Shown piece by piece: positions 25,492-34,059 of a stretch of 64,000 bases of DNA; the stretch's first letter is position 1, and each line of letters opens with the position of its first letter. The stretch is from Microbacterium sp. LWH7-1.2 (lineage in GTDB: Bacteria > Actinomycetota > Actinomycetes > Actinomycetales > Microbacteriaceae): NCBI RefSeq assembly GCF_038397755.1, contig NZ_CP151637.1, positions 3,038,001 through 3,102,000 of the forward strand, in the 5' to 3' direction. Both the position numbers and the translations under genes were made by a program. The notes beneath the pieces were generated by a model. The model was not told where the DNA came from, ran no database searches, and saw only the letters and a program-made list of their open reading frames with translations.

Positions 25492-28110
25492 GTGTCCCCA
25501 GCACCCCGTCCCATCGCCGCTGCGATAGCGGCCGCGGCGCTCGCCGCCGGAGGAGTCGTGGCATTCGCCGCGCCCGCGGCCGCAGCATCCGGTGATCTGT
25601 TCATCAGCGAGTACGTCGAAGGGTCTTCGAACAACAAAGCCATCGAGGTCTACAACCCGGGCACGACGGCGGTCGACCTCGCGGCCACCGGATACAAGCT
25701 GCAGCAGTACTCCAACGGCAGCCCCACCGTCAGCCTCACGATCAACCTCACGGGCACCGTCGCCCCCGGGGATGCGTTCGTGTTCTCGCACGCGCTCGCC
25801 AACGCGGCCATCCTGGCCCAGGCCGACCAGTCGGCGAACCTCGGCCTCTTCAACGGCAATGACGCCGTCGCCCTCGTCAAGGGCACCGAGATCGTCGACG
25901 TCATCGGTCAGATCGGTGTCGACCCCGGTTCCCAATGGGGCACGGGGCTCGCGTCGACGATGGACAACACGCTGCGCCGCAACGCGAACATCGTGCAGGG
26001 CGACACGAACGGCTCGGACGCGTTCGATCCTGCCGTCGAGTGGACCGGCTACGCCAACGACACCTTCGACGGCGTCGGCTGGCACCTGACGCCGCCCGAC
26101 CCCGATCCCGGGCCCGTGGCGGACTGCGCAGCGACGCCGGTGACGATCGGCTCCGTCCAGGGCTCCGGTGCGGCGTCGACGATCCAGGGACAGGACGTGC
26201 TGATCGAAGGCCTCGTCGTCGGCGACTTCCAGACCGGCGGGTTCGACGGGTATTACGTGCAGGACGCGGGTGACGGCGACGCCGGGACCTCCGACGGCAT
26301 CTTCGTGTACGCGCCGGGCGGCGCGCCGGTTGACGTCGGCGACAGCGTCAGCGTCGCGGGCGAGGTCGCGGAGTTCTTCGGCCTCACGCAGATCGTGGCC
26401 GCCGACGTCGAGGTCTGCGCCATCGACCAGGCGCTGCCCGCGGCGACGTCGCTCAGCCTGCCGGCGACGGTCGCGCAGCGCGAGGCGCTCGAGGGCATGT
26501 ACGTGACGCTTCCGCAGAACCTCGCGATCGGCGAGACGTTCGAGTACGGCCGCTTCGGCACGATCACGCTCACCAACGGTCGCCTCGACACGCCGACCGC
26601 GGTCGTGGAGCCGGGCGCCGCCGCCAACGCCCTCGCCGCCGCCAACCTCGAGAACAGCATCACGCTGGACGACGGCCGCGGCAGCCAGAACCCCGACCCG
26701 GCCATCCACCCGGACGGCGCGGTCTTCACGCTCGACCACTCGTTCCGCAGCGGCGACCTCGTCCAGAACGCCACCGGCATCCTGGACTACCGCTTCGACA
26801 CGTGGGGCGTTCAGCCGACCGAGGGCGCCGACTTCGCCGTCGCCAACGCGCGGACGGGCGTGCCCGATGTGGGCGGCGACCTGAAGATCTCGAGCTTCAA
26901 CGTGCTGAACTACTTCACCTCGATCGATCCGACGCCGACGAACTCGAACGACGACGACTACCACCGTGGCGCCGACACGGAGGAGGAGTTCCTGCGCCAG
27001 CAGACGAAGATCGTCGAGGCGCTCGCCGCGATCGACGCGGACGTGTTCGGCCTCCTCGAGATCGAGAACAACGGCACCGCCGTCCAGGCGCTGGCCGACG
27101 CGCTGAACGCGAAGGTGGGTGCGGGCACGTACGCGCCGGTGACCACCGGCGTGATCGGCACGGATGCGATCACCACGGCCGTCATCTACAAGCCGTCGAC
27201 TGTCACCCCCGTCGGGGCGCACCAGCTGATGACGAACGCCGTCGACCCGACGTGGTCGGACGCGCGGCACCGTCCCGCGGTCACCCAGCGGTTCGCGTCG
27301 ACCGAGACGGGCGAGGAGTTCGTGGTGTCGGTCAACCACCTGAAGTCGAAGGGCTCGGCGTGCTCCGAGAGCCCCGACCTCGGTGACGGCCAGGGCAACT
27401 GCAGCGCGTCGCGCACGGCGGCCGCGACGGCGCTCACGAAGTGGCTCAACGAGACGGTGGCTCCCGACGGTCGCGCGATCGTGATCGGCGACCTCAACTC
27501 GTACGACCACGAGGACTCGATCGACGCCTTCGTCGCGGGCGGCTTCACCGACCTGGAGAAGCAGTTCAACGGCGAGCACGCGTACTCGTACGTGTTCGAC
27601 GGTCAGCTGGGCTACCTCGACTATGCGCTTGCGCAGCCTGCGCTCACGGCCGACGTGTCGGGTGCGGAGGCGTGGCACATCAACGCCGACGAGCCGAGCC
27701 TGATCGATTACGACATGTCGTTCAAGCTGCCGGCGCAGGACGCGCTGTACGCGCCCGACGCCTACCGCTCGAGCGACCACGACCCGGTGATCGTCGGGCT
27801 GAACCTGACGCCGCCCGACACGACGGACCCCACCATCGAGGTGACGGCGGACCCGGAGCTGATCTGGCCGCCGGACAACAAGATGCGCACGGTGGAGTTC
27901 ACGATCGACGCGGCCGATGATCGCGGCGACGTGACCGTCGAGCTCACCGACGTGAGCGTCTCGGGAGCGAAGGCGTCGTGGACCCAGGTCGACGACGACA
28001 CGTTCACGGTCAAGGCCGCGAAGGGCGCCGTCTATCGCTTCACCTGGACGGCGACGGATGCTGCGGGCAACACCGCGACCGACACGGTCGAGGTGGTCGT
28101 GTGCAAGTAG
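25492..28110 (+). CDS. Secreted ExeM/NucH-type extracellular endonuclease
   Basis: 872 residues. Signal peptide (1-32, ending APAAAA), lamin-tail domain (about 33-150, GDLFISEYVEGSSNNKAIEVYNP), OB-fold region (about 200-310, VTIGSVQGSG), and an endonuclease/exonuclease/phosphatase domain from about 463 (LKISSFNVLNYF), with IENNG, VIGDLNSYDHEDS and the terminal SSDHDPVIVGL (Asp762, His763). The C-terminal 95 residues form an Ig-like module. It should degrade extracellular DNA for nutrient or phosphate supply. GTG start with GGAGG 6 nt upstream. No sortase signal is present. Confidence 0.93.
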   Translation: MSPAPRPIAAAIAAAALAAGGVVAFAAPAAAASGDLFISEYVEGSSNNKAIEVYNPGTTAVDLAATGYKLQQYSNGSPTVSLTINLTGTVAPGDAFVFSHALANAAILAQADQSANLGLFNGNDAVALVKGTEIVDVIGQIGVDPGSQWGTGLASTMDNTLRRNANIVQGDTNGSDAFDPAVEWTGYANDTFDGVGWHLTPPDPDPGPVADCAATPVTIGSVQGSGAASTIQGQDVLIEGLVVGDFQTGGFDGYYVQDAGDGDAGTSDGIFVYAPGGAPVDVGDSVSVAGEVAEFFGLTQIVAADVEVCAIDQALPAATSLSLPATVAQREALEGMYVTLPQNLAIGETFEYGRFGTITLTNGRLDTPTAVVEPGAAANALAAANLENSITLDDGRGSQNPDPAIHPDGAVFTLDHSFRSGDLVQNATGILDYRFDTWGVQPTEGADFAVANARTGVPDVGGDLKISSFNVLNYFTSIDPTPTNSNDDDYHRGADTEEEFLRQQTKIVEALAAIDADVFGLLEIENNGTAVQALADALNAKVGAGTYAPVTTGVIGTDAITTAVIYKPSTVTPVGAHQLMTNAVDPTWSDARHRPAVTQRFASTETGEEFVVSVNHLKSKGSACSESPDLGDGQGNCSASRTAAATALTKWLNETVAPDGRAIVIGDLNSYDHEDSIDAFVAGGFTDLEKQFNGEHAYSYVFDGQLGYLDYALAQPALTADVSGAEAWHINADEPSLIDYDMSFKLPAQDALYAPDAYRSSDHDPVIVGLNLTPPDTTDPTIEVTADPELIWPPDNKMRTVEFTIDAADDRGDVTVELTDVSVSGAKASWTQVDDDTFTVKAAKGAVYRFTWTATDAAGNTATDTVEVVVCK

Positions 28111-28130
28111 CACGCGATCGCTCCGCCCGA

Positions 28131-28161
28131 GGGGCGTCGTTCCGCCGAGGAACGGCGCCCC
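28131..28161 (+). terminator. Terminator hairpin after the nuclease gene
   Basis: 13-bp stem GGGGCGTCGTTCC with one G-U pair and a 5-nt loop, 20 bp past the stop. Confidence 0.65.
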
Positions 28162-28266
28162 TGCATCGTGTGCGGCTCTCCTCCACATCGGGTGAGCCCG
28201 TCCCGGCTGTGAACAGATCGCCGCCGGCGCACCGTGCGACTGCGGCCGCGCGGCGACGATCGACGG

Positions 28267-28569
28267 GTGACACTGCTTCAATCGACCGCCGAACCGGCAT
28301 CCCACCAGCTCGCCCAAGCGGCGCGCGACCTTGCGCGGCTCATCGACCGGATCACGGATGCCGCGCTCGTCGCCCGCGGACTCGCCGATGCCGTCGACTG
28401 GCAGGCGAAGGCCGCGACCGCGTTCCACGATCGGGCGACGCGCTGGGCGGGCGACGTCTCGGGGCTCGCGTGCCTCGCCGAGACGGCCCGGTACGACCTG
28501 GCCCTGGCACAGGACCGCGCCGCCTTCGCGGAGTCCTTCTCCGGCCTGTTCCCGGGGGCGGGGCGATGA
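28267..28569 (+). CDS. Small helical WXG100-like protein
   Basis: 100 residues, GTG start. All-helical: residues 12-38 form an amphipathic helix, followed by the turn DAVDWQAKAATAFHDRATRWAG and a second helix. The length, two-helix layout and the W near the turn resemble ESX/WXG100 superfamily proteins, but the exact WxG is replaced by WQA. Its stop overlaps the start of the lipase-like gene (ATGA), so the two are translationally coupled and probably work together. Confidence 0.6.
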   Translation: MTLLQSTAEPASHQLAQAARDLARLIDRITDAALVARGLADAVDWQAKAATAFHDRATRWAGDVSGLACLAETARYDLALAQDRAAFAESFSGLFPGAGR

Positions 28570-30083
28570 GCGACACGATGCCAGGCCCCGACCTCCACAA
28601 CCCCGACCTGGCGCCGGAGGTGGGTCGCCTCGGCCCGAACGAGGGCGCCGTCGGCCTGATCGCGGAGCATTGGCCGCGGGTCGACGACGGCCTGCAGATC
28701 CGCGGCGGGGGCGCGGTGGCCGTCGACACCGCGACGCTCTCGGCGGCGGCGGTCCGCTTCGACGCAGCTCGAGAGGACCTCACGCGGATCGCCGAGCGAC
28801 TCCGCACGCTCCGGGCTGAGCTCGCGACGCTCCCCGAGCACACCGCCGACGCCCGGGCTTCGGCATCGGTGCTCGCCGCGAAGCTCGACGGTGTGCAGGT
28901 CGAAGCGGACGAGATCGCCGCCGCGCTGCGGGAAGCCGGCTACGCGTACGAGATGGTCGAGATCGAGGCAGAGCACCGCGCCGCCGTGCTCGCGGGCGAC
29001 ACCGCCCGGGCGCGACGACTGGACGCCCGGATGACCGCGCTGGCCGACGCGCATCCCGACGCGTGGCGCATGGCGCTCGGAGCCCAGTTCGAGCGCGCCG
29101 TGTTGTGGCCGTCCGAACTCGTACGCCAGGCGACGCAATGGGGCGTGACGGTGGGTGGCGAGGTGAGCGACCCCGGTTCGATCGTGGTCGGCGCCGCCGC
29201 CGGGCTGCTCACCCTCGGCGGAGCGGCCGGCCTCGGGCTCGCGGGCACCGGGAGGCTCTCGCGCGACGCGCGGCTCTCCGGCACCGCAGGCCCGGTGACC
29301 GTGACGTCCGTCGCTCCGGCCTCGCCGCGCAGCGCTGCGCCACCGGTCACGCCCGCGCTCGGCGTGGGGTCGGCGTCGTCGACGCGGTCGCCCGCGTCGG
29401 TCGCGCCGCAGAGCCTGGCCGCCGTGACGGAACGGATGCCGGGGGCCGGTGACTCCCGGGTGCGCGTGGAGCGGTATTCGATGCCGGACGGGTCGCGGCA
29501 GTACGCCGTGTACATCGCGGGCATGCAGTCCTTCGACCTGGGCGGTCGCGAGCCGTGGGACAACGCCTCCAACGTGGAGCTGTACACGGGGAAGACCTCC
29601 GACTCGTACGCCGCGACAGAGGCCGCCCTCGCGCAGGCGGGTGTGGAGCCGGGCGACACCGTCCACATGTTCGGGTTCTCACAGGGCGCGATGATCGCCG
29701 GGCACCTCGCCCTGGAGGGCGGCTACGACACGCAGACACTGGTGTCGATCGGGTCGCCCGTCGACACCGATGTCGGATCGGAGACGCTCAGCGTGACGCT
29801 GCGGCATACCGATGACCCCGTCGCCGGACTCGCCGGCGGCGGTCACGGCGCCGCGGTCGGCGCGCCGGGGAGCTTCATCGCCGAACGCGTCTTCGATCCC
29901 GAGGTCGGCACGGACGAACCTCTGCTGCCGGCCCACCGGCTGAACGCCTACGCCGAGACGGCCGCGCTCGTCGATGCCTCGAGCGATCCGCGAGTCGGCG
30001 CCCTGCGCGACGTCTTCGCCGACCTCGCGCGCGCGGAATCGGTCCAGGTGACCGAGTACGCGGCCACGCGCGGTGCGGGCTGA
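28566..30083 (+). CDS. Lipase-like alpha/beta hydrolase with long helical N-terminal domain
   Basis: 505 residues. Residues 50-210 are predicted helical and hydrophilic (heptad-like LTRIAERLRTLRAELATLPEHTADARASASVLAAKLDG), followed by a short Gly/Ala hydrophobic stretch (about 200-228) and a Ser/Pro/Ala linker. The C-terminal half carries a lipase elbow HMFGFSQGAMIAGHLAL with the nucleophilic Ser. It overlaps the small WXG100-like gene by 4 bp. The architecture resembles actinobacterial proteins delivered by type VII-like systems, but no secretion genes are nearby. Substrate unknown. Confidence 0.72.
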   Translation: MSDTMPGPDLHNPDLAPEVGRLGPNEGAVGLIAEHWPRVDDGLQIRGGGAVAVDTATLSAAAVRFDAAREDLTRIAERLRTLRAELATLPEHTADARASASVLAAKLDGVQVEADEIAAALREAGYAYEMVEIEAEHRAAVLAGDTARARRLDARMTALADAHPDAWRMALGAQFERAVLWPSELVRQATQWGVTVGGEVSDPGSIVVGAAAGLLTLGGAAGLGLAGTGRLSRDARLSGTAGPVTVTSVAPASPRSAAPPVTPALGVGSASSTRSPASVAPQSLAAVTERMPGAGDSRVRVERYSMPDGSRQYAVYIAGMQSFDLGGREPWDNASNVELYTGKTSDSYAATEAALAQAGVEPGDTVHMFGFSQGAMIAGHLALEGGYDTQTLVSIGSPVDTDVGSETLSVTLRHTDDPVAGLAGGGHGAAVGAPGSFIAERVFDPEVGTDEPLLPAHRLNAYAETAALVDASSDPRVGALRDVFADLARAESVQVTEYAATRGAG

Positions 30084-30084
30084 G

Positions 30085-30474
30085 TCAGTCCTTGCGGGGG
30101 CGGATGATGATGCCGACGACCCAGTTGATGAGGGTGATGATGATCGCGGCGACCACGCCCCACCAGAAGTCCTCGACCCGCAGGCCCCAGTTCCAGAAGC
30201 TCGTGAACCAGGCGGTGAGCCACAGCAGGAACGCGTTGATGAGGAGGCCGATGAGCCCCAGCGTCAAGATGTAGAGCGGGAACGCCAGCACCTTGATGAC
30301 CGTGCCGATGATCGTGTTCACGAGCGCGAAGATCGCGGCGACGATCAGCAGGGTCAGGATCAGCTGGAGCGTCTCGCCCGGTGGGAAGGGGATGACCGAG
30401 ACCTGGAGAGCCGGGATCAGGGTGACGACCCAGATCGCGAAGGCGTTGATGACCACGCGGATGAGGAAGCCCAT
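30085..30474 (-). CDS. YvlD/phage-holin superfamily IV membrane protein
   Basis: 129 residues with four membrane helices, ending in the basic IIRPRKD. FLIRVVINAFAIWVVTLIPALQV at the N-terminus, then ALVNTIIGTVIKVLAFPLYILTLGLIGLLINAFLLWLTAWF is the standard pattern of the YvlD/DUF360 family. Despite the holin name, no phage genes are near. In other bacteria such proteins relate to envelope stress. Convergent with the lipase gene (1-nt gap). Confidence 0.85.
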   Translation of the reverse strand: MGFLIRVVINAFAIWVVTLIPALQVSVIPFPPGETLQLILTLLIVAAIFALVNTIIGTVIKVLAFPLYILTLGLIGLLINAFLLWLTAWFTSFWNWGLRVEDFWWGVVAAIIITLINWVVGIIIRPRKD

Positions 30475-30589
30475 AGTGGGGCCAGTCTTCCACGCCCCTG
30501 CCCGCGACCGATAGAAGCCGTACCCGTGCCCGCGCTACCGGGCCACGGACGCGGGCCACGGCAGGGAGGCGCATCCGATCCGCCGCTCG

Positions 30590-30595
30590 TAGACT
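30590..30595 (+). promoter_or_regulatory. -10 element TAGACT, leaderless start of gene at 30602
   Basis: TAGACT with 6-nt spacing to GTG 30602; no Shine-Dalgarno. Confidence 0.55.
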
Positions 30596-30601
30596 CGGGG
30601 C

Positions 30602-31690
30602 GTGACCGACGCCCCCGAGATCCCCGTTCGCGTGCGCCCCGAGGTCGCCGCTCTGCCTCCGTACAAGCAGGGCAGGCAGGCCGGTGCAGACGCGTTCAAG
30701 CTGTCGAGCAACGAGAATCCGTTCGACCCGCTGCCCGGGGTGCTCCAGCGCGTGCGGAACGCGTCGGCGCTGAACCGATATCCGGATGCGACGGCCGCAC
30801 GCCTGCGCGAGCGGCTGGCCGAGCGCTTCGGGGTCGGGGTCGACTCCGTCCACATCGGCGCGGGCAGCGTCTCGATCCTCGCGCAGCTCGTGCTCGCGAC
30901 ATCCGGTCCCGGTGACGAGGTCATCTACGCGTGGCGCTCGTTCGAGGCCTACCCGTGGCTCGCCGTGGTCGCGGGTGCCACCGCCGTACAGGTGCCCCTC
31001 GCCGACGGCGCCCGCCACGATCTCGATGCGATGGCCGCGGCGATCACCGACCGCACCCGCGCGATCATCGTGTGCAGCCCCAACAACCCGACCGGCCCGA
31101 TCGTCACGCAGGCCGAGTTCGACGCCTTCGTGGAGAAGGTGCCGTCCGATGTCCTCGTCATCCTCGACGAGGCGTACGCCGAGTTCGTCACCGACCCCGA
31201 ATCCGTCGACGGGCTGCGCGTGCTGGGCGGGTCGGGTCGCCCGAACGTCGTCGTGCTCCGCACGTTCTCCAAGGCCTACGGGCTCGCCGCGCTCCGCGTC
31301 GGGTACGCGATCGGGCACCCGCGCGTGCTCGACGCCGCCCGCAGCACCGCGATCCCGCTGTCGGTCACCGCCCACGGCGAGGAGGCTGCGCTCGCGAGTC
31401 TCGACGCCGAGGACGAGCTGCTCGAGCGCGTTCGGGTCATCGCGGACCGCCGCGATCGCCTCGCCGACGGGCTGCGCGAGGCCGGCTGGAACGTCCCCGC
31501 GGCGCAGGGGAACTTCGTGTGGCTGCCTGCCGGAGACCAGACGATGGCGTTCGCGGCGACGTTCGAGGAGGCGGGTCTGATCGTGCGGCCCTTCGCCGGC
31601 GACGGCATCCGCATCTCGGTCGGCGAGGAGGAATCCGTCGAGAAGGTGCTGCGGATCGCGGCGACGGTCGCGGCTCAGCGCGAGGGATGA
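30602..31690 (+). CDS. Histidinol-phosphate/aromatic aminotransferase family enzyme
   Basis: 362 residues, class II aminotransferase fold (PLP). Motifs: [20 protein letters not shown] (N-terminal substrate segment), [28 protein letters not shown] and [19 protein letters not shown] with the PLP lysine at 224. The HisC and aromatic aminotransferase (Pat) subgroups cannot be separated safely here. The absence of other his genes and the location before a 2-oxo acid dehydrogenase favour Pat-like aromatic or branched amino-acid transamination. GTG start supported by the leaderless -10. Confidence 0.85.
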   Translation: MTDAPEIPVRVRPEVAALPPYKQGRQAGADAFKLSSNENPFDPLPGVLQRVRNASALNRYPDATAARLRERLAERFGVGVDSVHIGAGSVSILAQLVLATSGPGDEVIYAWRSFEAYPWLAVVAGATAVQVPLADGARHDLDAMAAAITDRTRAIIVCSPNNPTGPIVTQAEFDAFVEKVPSDVLVILDEAYAEFVTDPESVDGLRVLGGSGRPNVVVLRTFSKAYGLAALRVGYAIGHPRVLDAARSTAIPLSVTAHGEEAALASLDAEDELLERVRVIADRRDRLADGLREAGWNVPAAQGNFVWLPAGDQTMAFAATFEEAGLIVRPFAGDGIRISVGEEESVEKVLRIAATVAAQREG

Positions 31691-31773
31691 GTGCCGATGC
31701 GATTGTCGATCGCGTGCGGTGGTTTCCGGCATCCCTTGTCGAACGCATGCAGAATCGCGCATGCACGGAGAGA

Positions 31774-31779
31774 TAGCGT
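31774..31779 (+). promoter_or_regulatory. -10 element TAGCGT, leaderless start of E1 alpha gene
   Basis: TAGCGT with 6-nt spacing to ATG 31786. Confidence 0.5.
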
Positions 31780-31785
31780 GAATCC

Positions 31786-32916
31786 ATGATCCCGGTCGAC
31801 GACTCCGCCCTGGTGCGGTTTCTGGATGCGGACGGAACGTTCGCGCCGAGCCCTGCCGCCGAACCGTATCGGGAGGCCGTCGAGAGGATCGGCGACGCCG
31901 ATCTCGAGACGTTCTACCGCGACATGGCGGTCATCCGCGCGTTCGACGTGCAGGCGACCAACCTGCAGCGCCAGGGACAGCTCGCCCTGTGGCCGCCGAG
32001 CTACGGCCAGGAGGCCGCGCAGGTCGGCTCCGCCCGCGCCGCACGCGCGCAGGACCACCTCTTCCCGTCGTATCGCGAGCACGTGGTCACGAAGATCCGC
32101 GGCGTCGACCCGATCGACATCATCCGCGTGATGCGCGGACTGACGCACGGCGGGTGGGATCCGACCGACCCGAAGAACGGCAACACGCACATCTACACGC
32201 TCGTCCTCGGCTCGCAGACGCTGCACGCCACGGGCTTGGGGATGGGGCTCGTCTTCGACGGGCGGTGCGGCACCGGCGACCTCGACCGCGACGAGGCGGT
32301 GATCGTCTATTACGGCGACGGCGCCTCCAGCCAGGGCGACGTGCACGAGGCGATGGTCTTCGCCAACAGCTACCGCACGCCCGAGGTCTTCTTCCTCCAG
32401 AACAACCAGTGGGCGATCTCCGTGCCCGTCGCCACGCAGTCGCGTTCGCCGCTGCACAAGCGCGGCGAGGGCTACGGCATGCCGAGCACCCTGATCGACG
32501 GCAACGATGTGCTCGCGAGCTGGGCCGTGACGCGCACGGCACTCGACGAGGCGCGCGCCGGCGGCGGACCGCAGGCGATCGAGGCGATGACCTACCGCCT
32601 CGGAGCCCACACCACGAGCGACGACCCCACCAAGTACCGCACCTCCGACGAGGAGGAGTCGTGGCGCCGCCGCGACCCGATCGCGCGCATGAAGGCGTTC
32701 CTGATCGGGAAGGGGGCGTCCGATGCGTTCTTCGCGGACGTGGAGGCCGAGTCGCAGGCGCTCGCCGACGACGTCCGCACCCGCACCAACGCCCTCGGCG
32801 GCCTCGAGCGCGACGACATGTTCGCTCACGTGTACTCGGAGCAGCACCCGCTCGTCGGCGAGCAGCGGCAGTGGCTCGCCGACTACGAGGCATCCTTCGA
32901 AGGAGGCGCATCGTGA
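31786..32916 (+). CDS. 2-oxo acid dehydrogenase E1 alpha subunit
   Basis: 376 residues. Thiamine-diphosphate enzyme subunit of a pyruvate or branched-chain 2-oxo acid dehydrogenase. The TPP motif begins with GDGASSQGDVHEAM (about 177-190) and ends with FLQNNQWAIS (about 203-212). FPSYREHVVTK and RLGAHTTSDDPTKYR are typical of the E1-alpha BCDH/PDH type. First gene of an operon with E1 beta (4-bp overlap) and E2. The substrate could be pyruvate or branched-chain oxo acids. Confidence 0.93.
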   Translation: MIPVDDSALVRFLDADGTFAPSPAAEPYREAVERIGDADLETFYRDMAVIRAFDVQATNLQRQGQLALWPPSYGQEAAQVGSARAARAQDHLFPSYREHVVTKIRGVDPIDIIRVMRGLTHGGWDPTDPKNGNTHIYTLVLGSQTLHATGLGMGLVFDGRCGTGDLDRDEAVIVYYGDGASSQGDVHEAMVFANSYRTPEVFFLQNNQWAISVPVATQSRSPLHKRGEGYGMPSTLIDGNDVLASWAVTRTALDEARAGGGPQAIEAMTYRLGAHTTSDDPTKYRTSDEEESWRRRDPIARMKAFLIGKGASDAFFADVEAESQALADDVRTRTNALGGLERDDMFAHVYSEQHPLVGEQRQWLADYEASFEGGAS

Positions 32917-33938
32917 CCACGACGACCACCGCTGCGGCAGCCACCGACGCGGCCGCGCCCGCCGCGCAGACCATGCCCTTCAGCCGGGCGATCAACGCCG
33001 GTCTGCGCGCCGCGCTCGCGGGCAGCGACCGGGTCCTCCTGATGGGCGAGGACATCGGCAAGCTCGGCGGCGTCTTCCGGGTGACCGAGGGCCTGCAGGC
33101 CGAGTTCGGTGAGCAGCGGGTGCTCGACACGCCGCTCGCCGAGTCCGGGCTCGTCGGCACCGCGATCGGACTCGCGATGGCGGGCTTCCGGCCGGTGGTG
33201 GAGATCCAGTTCGACGGGTTCGTCTTCCCGGCGTTCGACCAGATCACGACGCAGCTCGCGAAGCTCACGAACCGCCACGAGGGTGCGCTGCAGATGCCCG
33301 TCGTCATCCGCATCCCCTACGGCGGGCACATCGGCGCCGTCGAGCACCACCAGGAGAGCCCGGAGGCGTACTTCACGCACACGGCGGGCCTGCGGGTCGT
33401 GAGCCCGTCGACGCCGAACGACGGCTACTGGATGATCCAGGACGCCATCGCCTCGCCCGACCCGGTGATCTTCCTCGAGCCGAAGAGCAAGTACTGGCAG
33501 AAGGGCGAGGTCGACACGTCGGCGCGCGCGCTGCCCCTGCACGCGTCGCGCATCGTGCGCCGCGGCACCGACATCACCCTCGTCGGTCACGGCGCGATGG
33601 TGACGACGATGCTGCAGGCCGCCGCGCTCGCCGAGGCCGAGGGAACGAGCATCGAGGTCGTCGACCTCCGCTCGCTGTCGCCGGTGGACTACGGGCCGAT
33701 CCTCGACTCCGTCCGCCGCACCGGCCGCATGGTCTACGCGCAGGAGGCGCCGGGCTTCACGTCGCTCGGCTCAGAGGTCGCCGCGACCGTCATGGAGCGC
33801 GCCTTCTACGCGCTCGAGGCGCCCGTGCTGCGCGTGTCGGGCTTCGACGTGCCCTTCCCGCCCGCCAAGCTCGAGGGTGCCTACCTCCCTGACGCCGACC
33901 GCATCCTCGAGGCCGTCGACCGGTCCCTCGCCTACTGA
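32913..33938 (+). CDS. 2-oxo acid dehydrogenase E1 beta subunit
   Basis: 341 residues, GTG start overlapping the E1 alpha stop in GTGA with a strong AGGAGG upstream. Partner of E1 alpha in the heterotetramer. Key parts: VLLMGEDIGKLGGVFRVTEGL, DTPLAESGLVGTAIGLAMAGFRPVVEIQF, RIPYGGHIGAVEHHQESPEAYFTHTAGLRVV (active-site His region) and ITLVGHGAMVTTM. It completes E1 in a complex that decarboxylates the oxo acid and reductively acylates E2. Confidence 0.93.
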   Translation: MTTTTTAAAATDAAAPAAQTMPFSRAINAGLRAALAGSDRVLLMGEDIGKLGGVFRVTEGLQAEFGEQRVLDTPLAESGLVGTAIGLAMAGFRPVVEIQFDGFVFPAFDQITTQLAKLTNRHEGALQMPVVIRIPYGGHIGAVEHHQESPEAYFTHTAGLRVVSPSTPNDGYWMIQDAIASPDPVIFLEPKSKYWQKGEVDTSARALPLHASRIVRRGTDITLVGHGAMVTTMLQAAALAEAEGTSIEVVDLRSLSPVDYGPILDSVRRTGRMVYAQEAPGFTSLGSEVAATVMERAFYALEAPVLRVSGFDVPFPPAKLEGAYLPDADRILEAVDRSLAY

Positions 33939-33944
33939 GGTTCT

Positions 33945-34040
33945 CGGTCGTTGAGCGAGCGAGGAACGAGCGAGTCGAAACGCCCCAGGCGTGCGAGATC
34001 GTCGGGCGCATTTCGACTCGCAGGCTCGCTCAACGACCGG
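33945..34040. repeat. Inverted pair of REP-like elements between E1 beta and E2
   Basis: Left arm begins CGGTCGTTGAGCGAGCGAGG and ends GAGTCGAAACG (to about 33982); the right arm is its inverted partner (from TTTCGACTCGC to CTCAACGACCG, 34011-34040). About 25 nt separate them. The same element occurs at 40235-40618 and 48767-48798. It could fold in the mRNA and alter E1:E2 expression. Confidence 0.8.
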
Positions 34041-34059
34041 GTCCCCGAAAGGACATGAC

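Noticed and set aside
25474..28428. 984-codon open frame on the reverse strand opposite the nuclease gene
   Set aside because: Rich in Arg, Val and Asp, no recognisable domain, and fully antisense to a gene with signal peptide and catalytic motifs. A GC-driven shadow.
30085..30474. Prophage holin
   Set aside because: Holin superfamily name only; no lysin, portal or other phage genes nearby.
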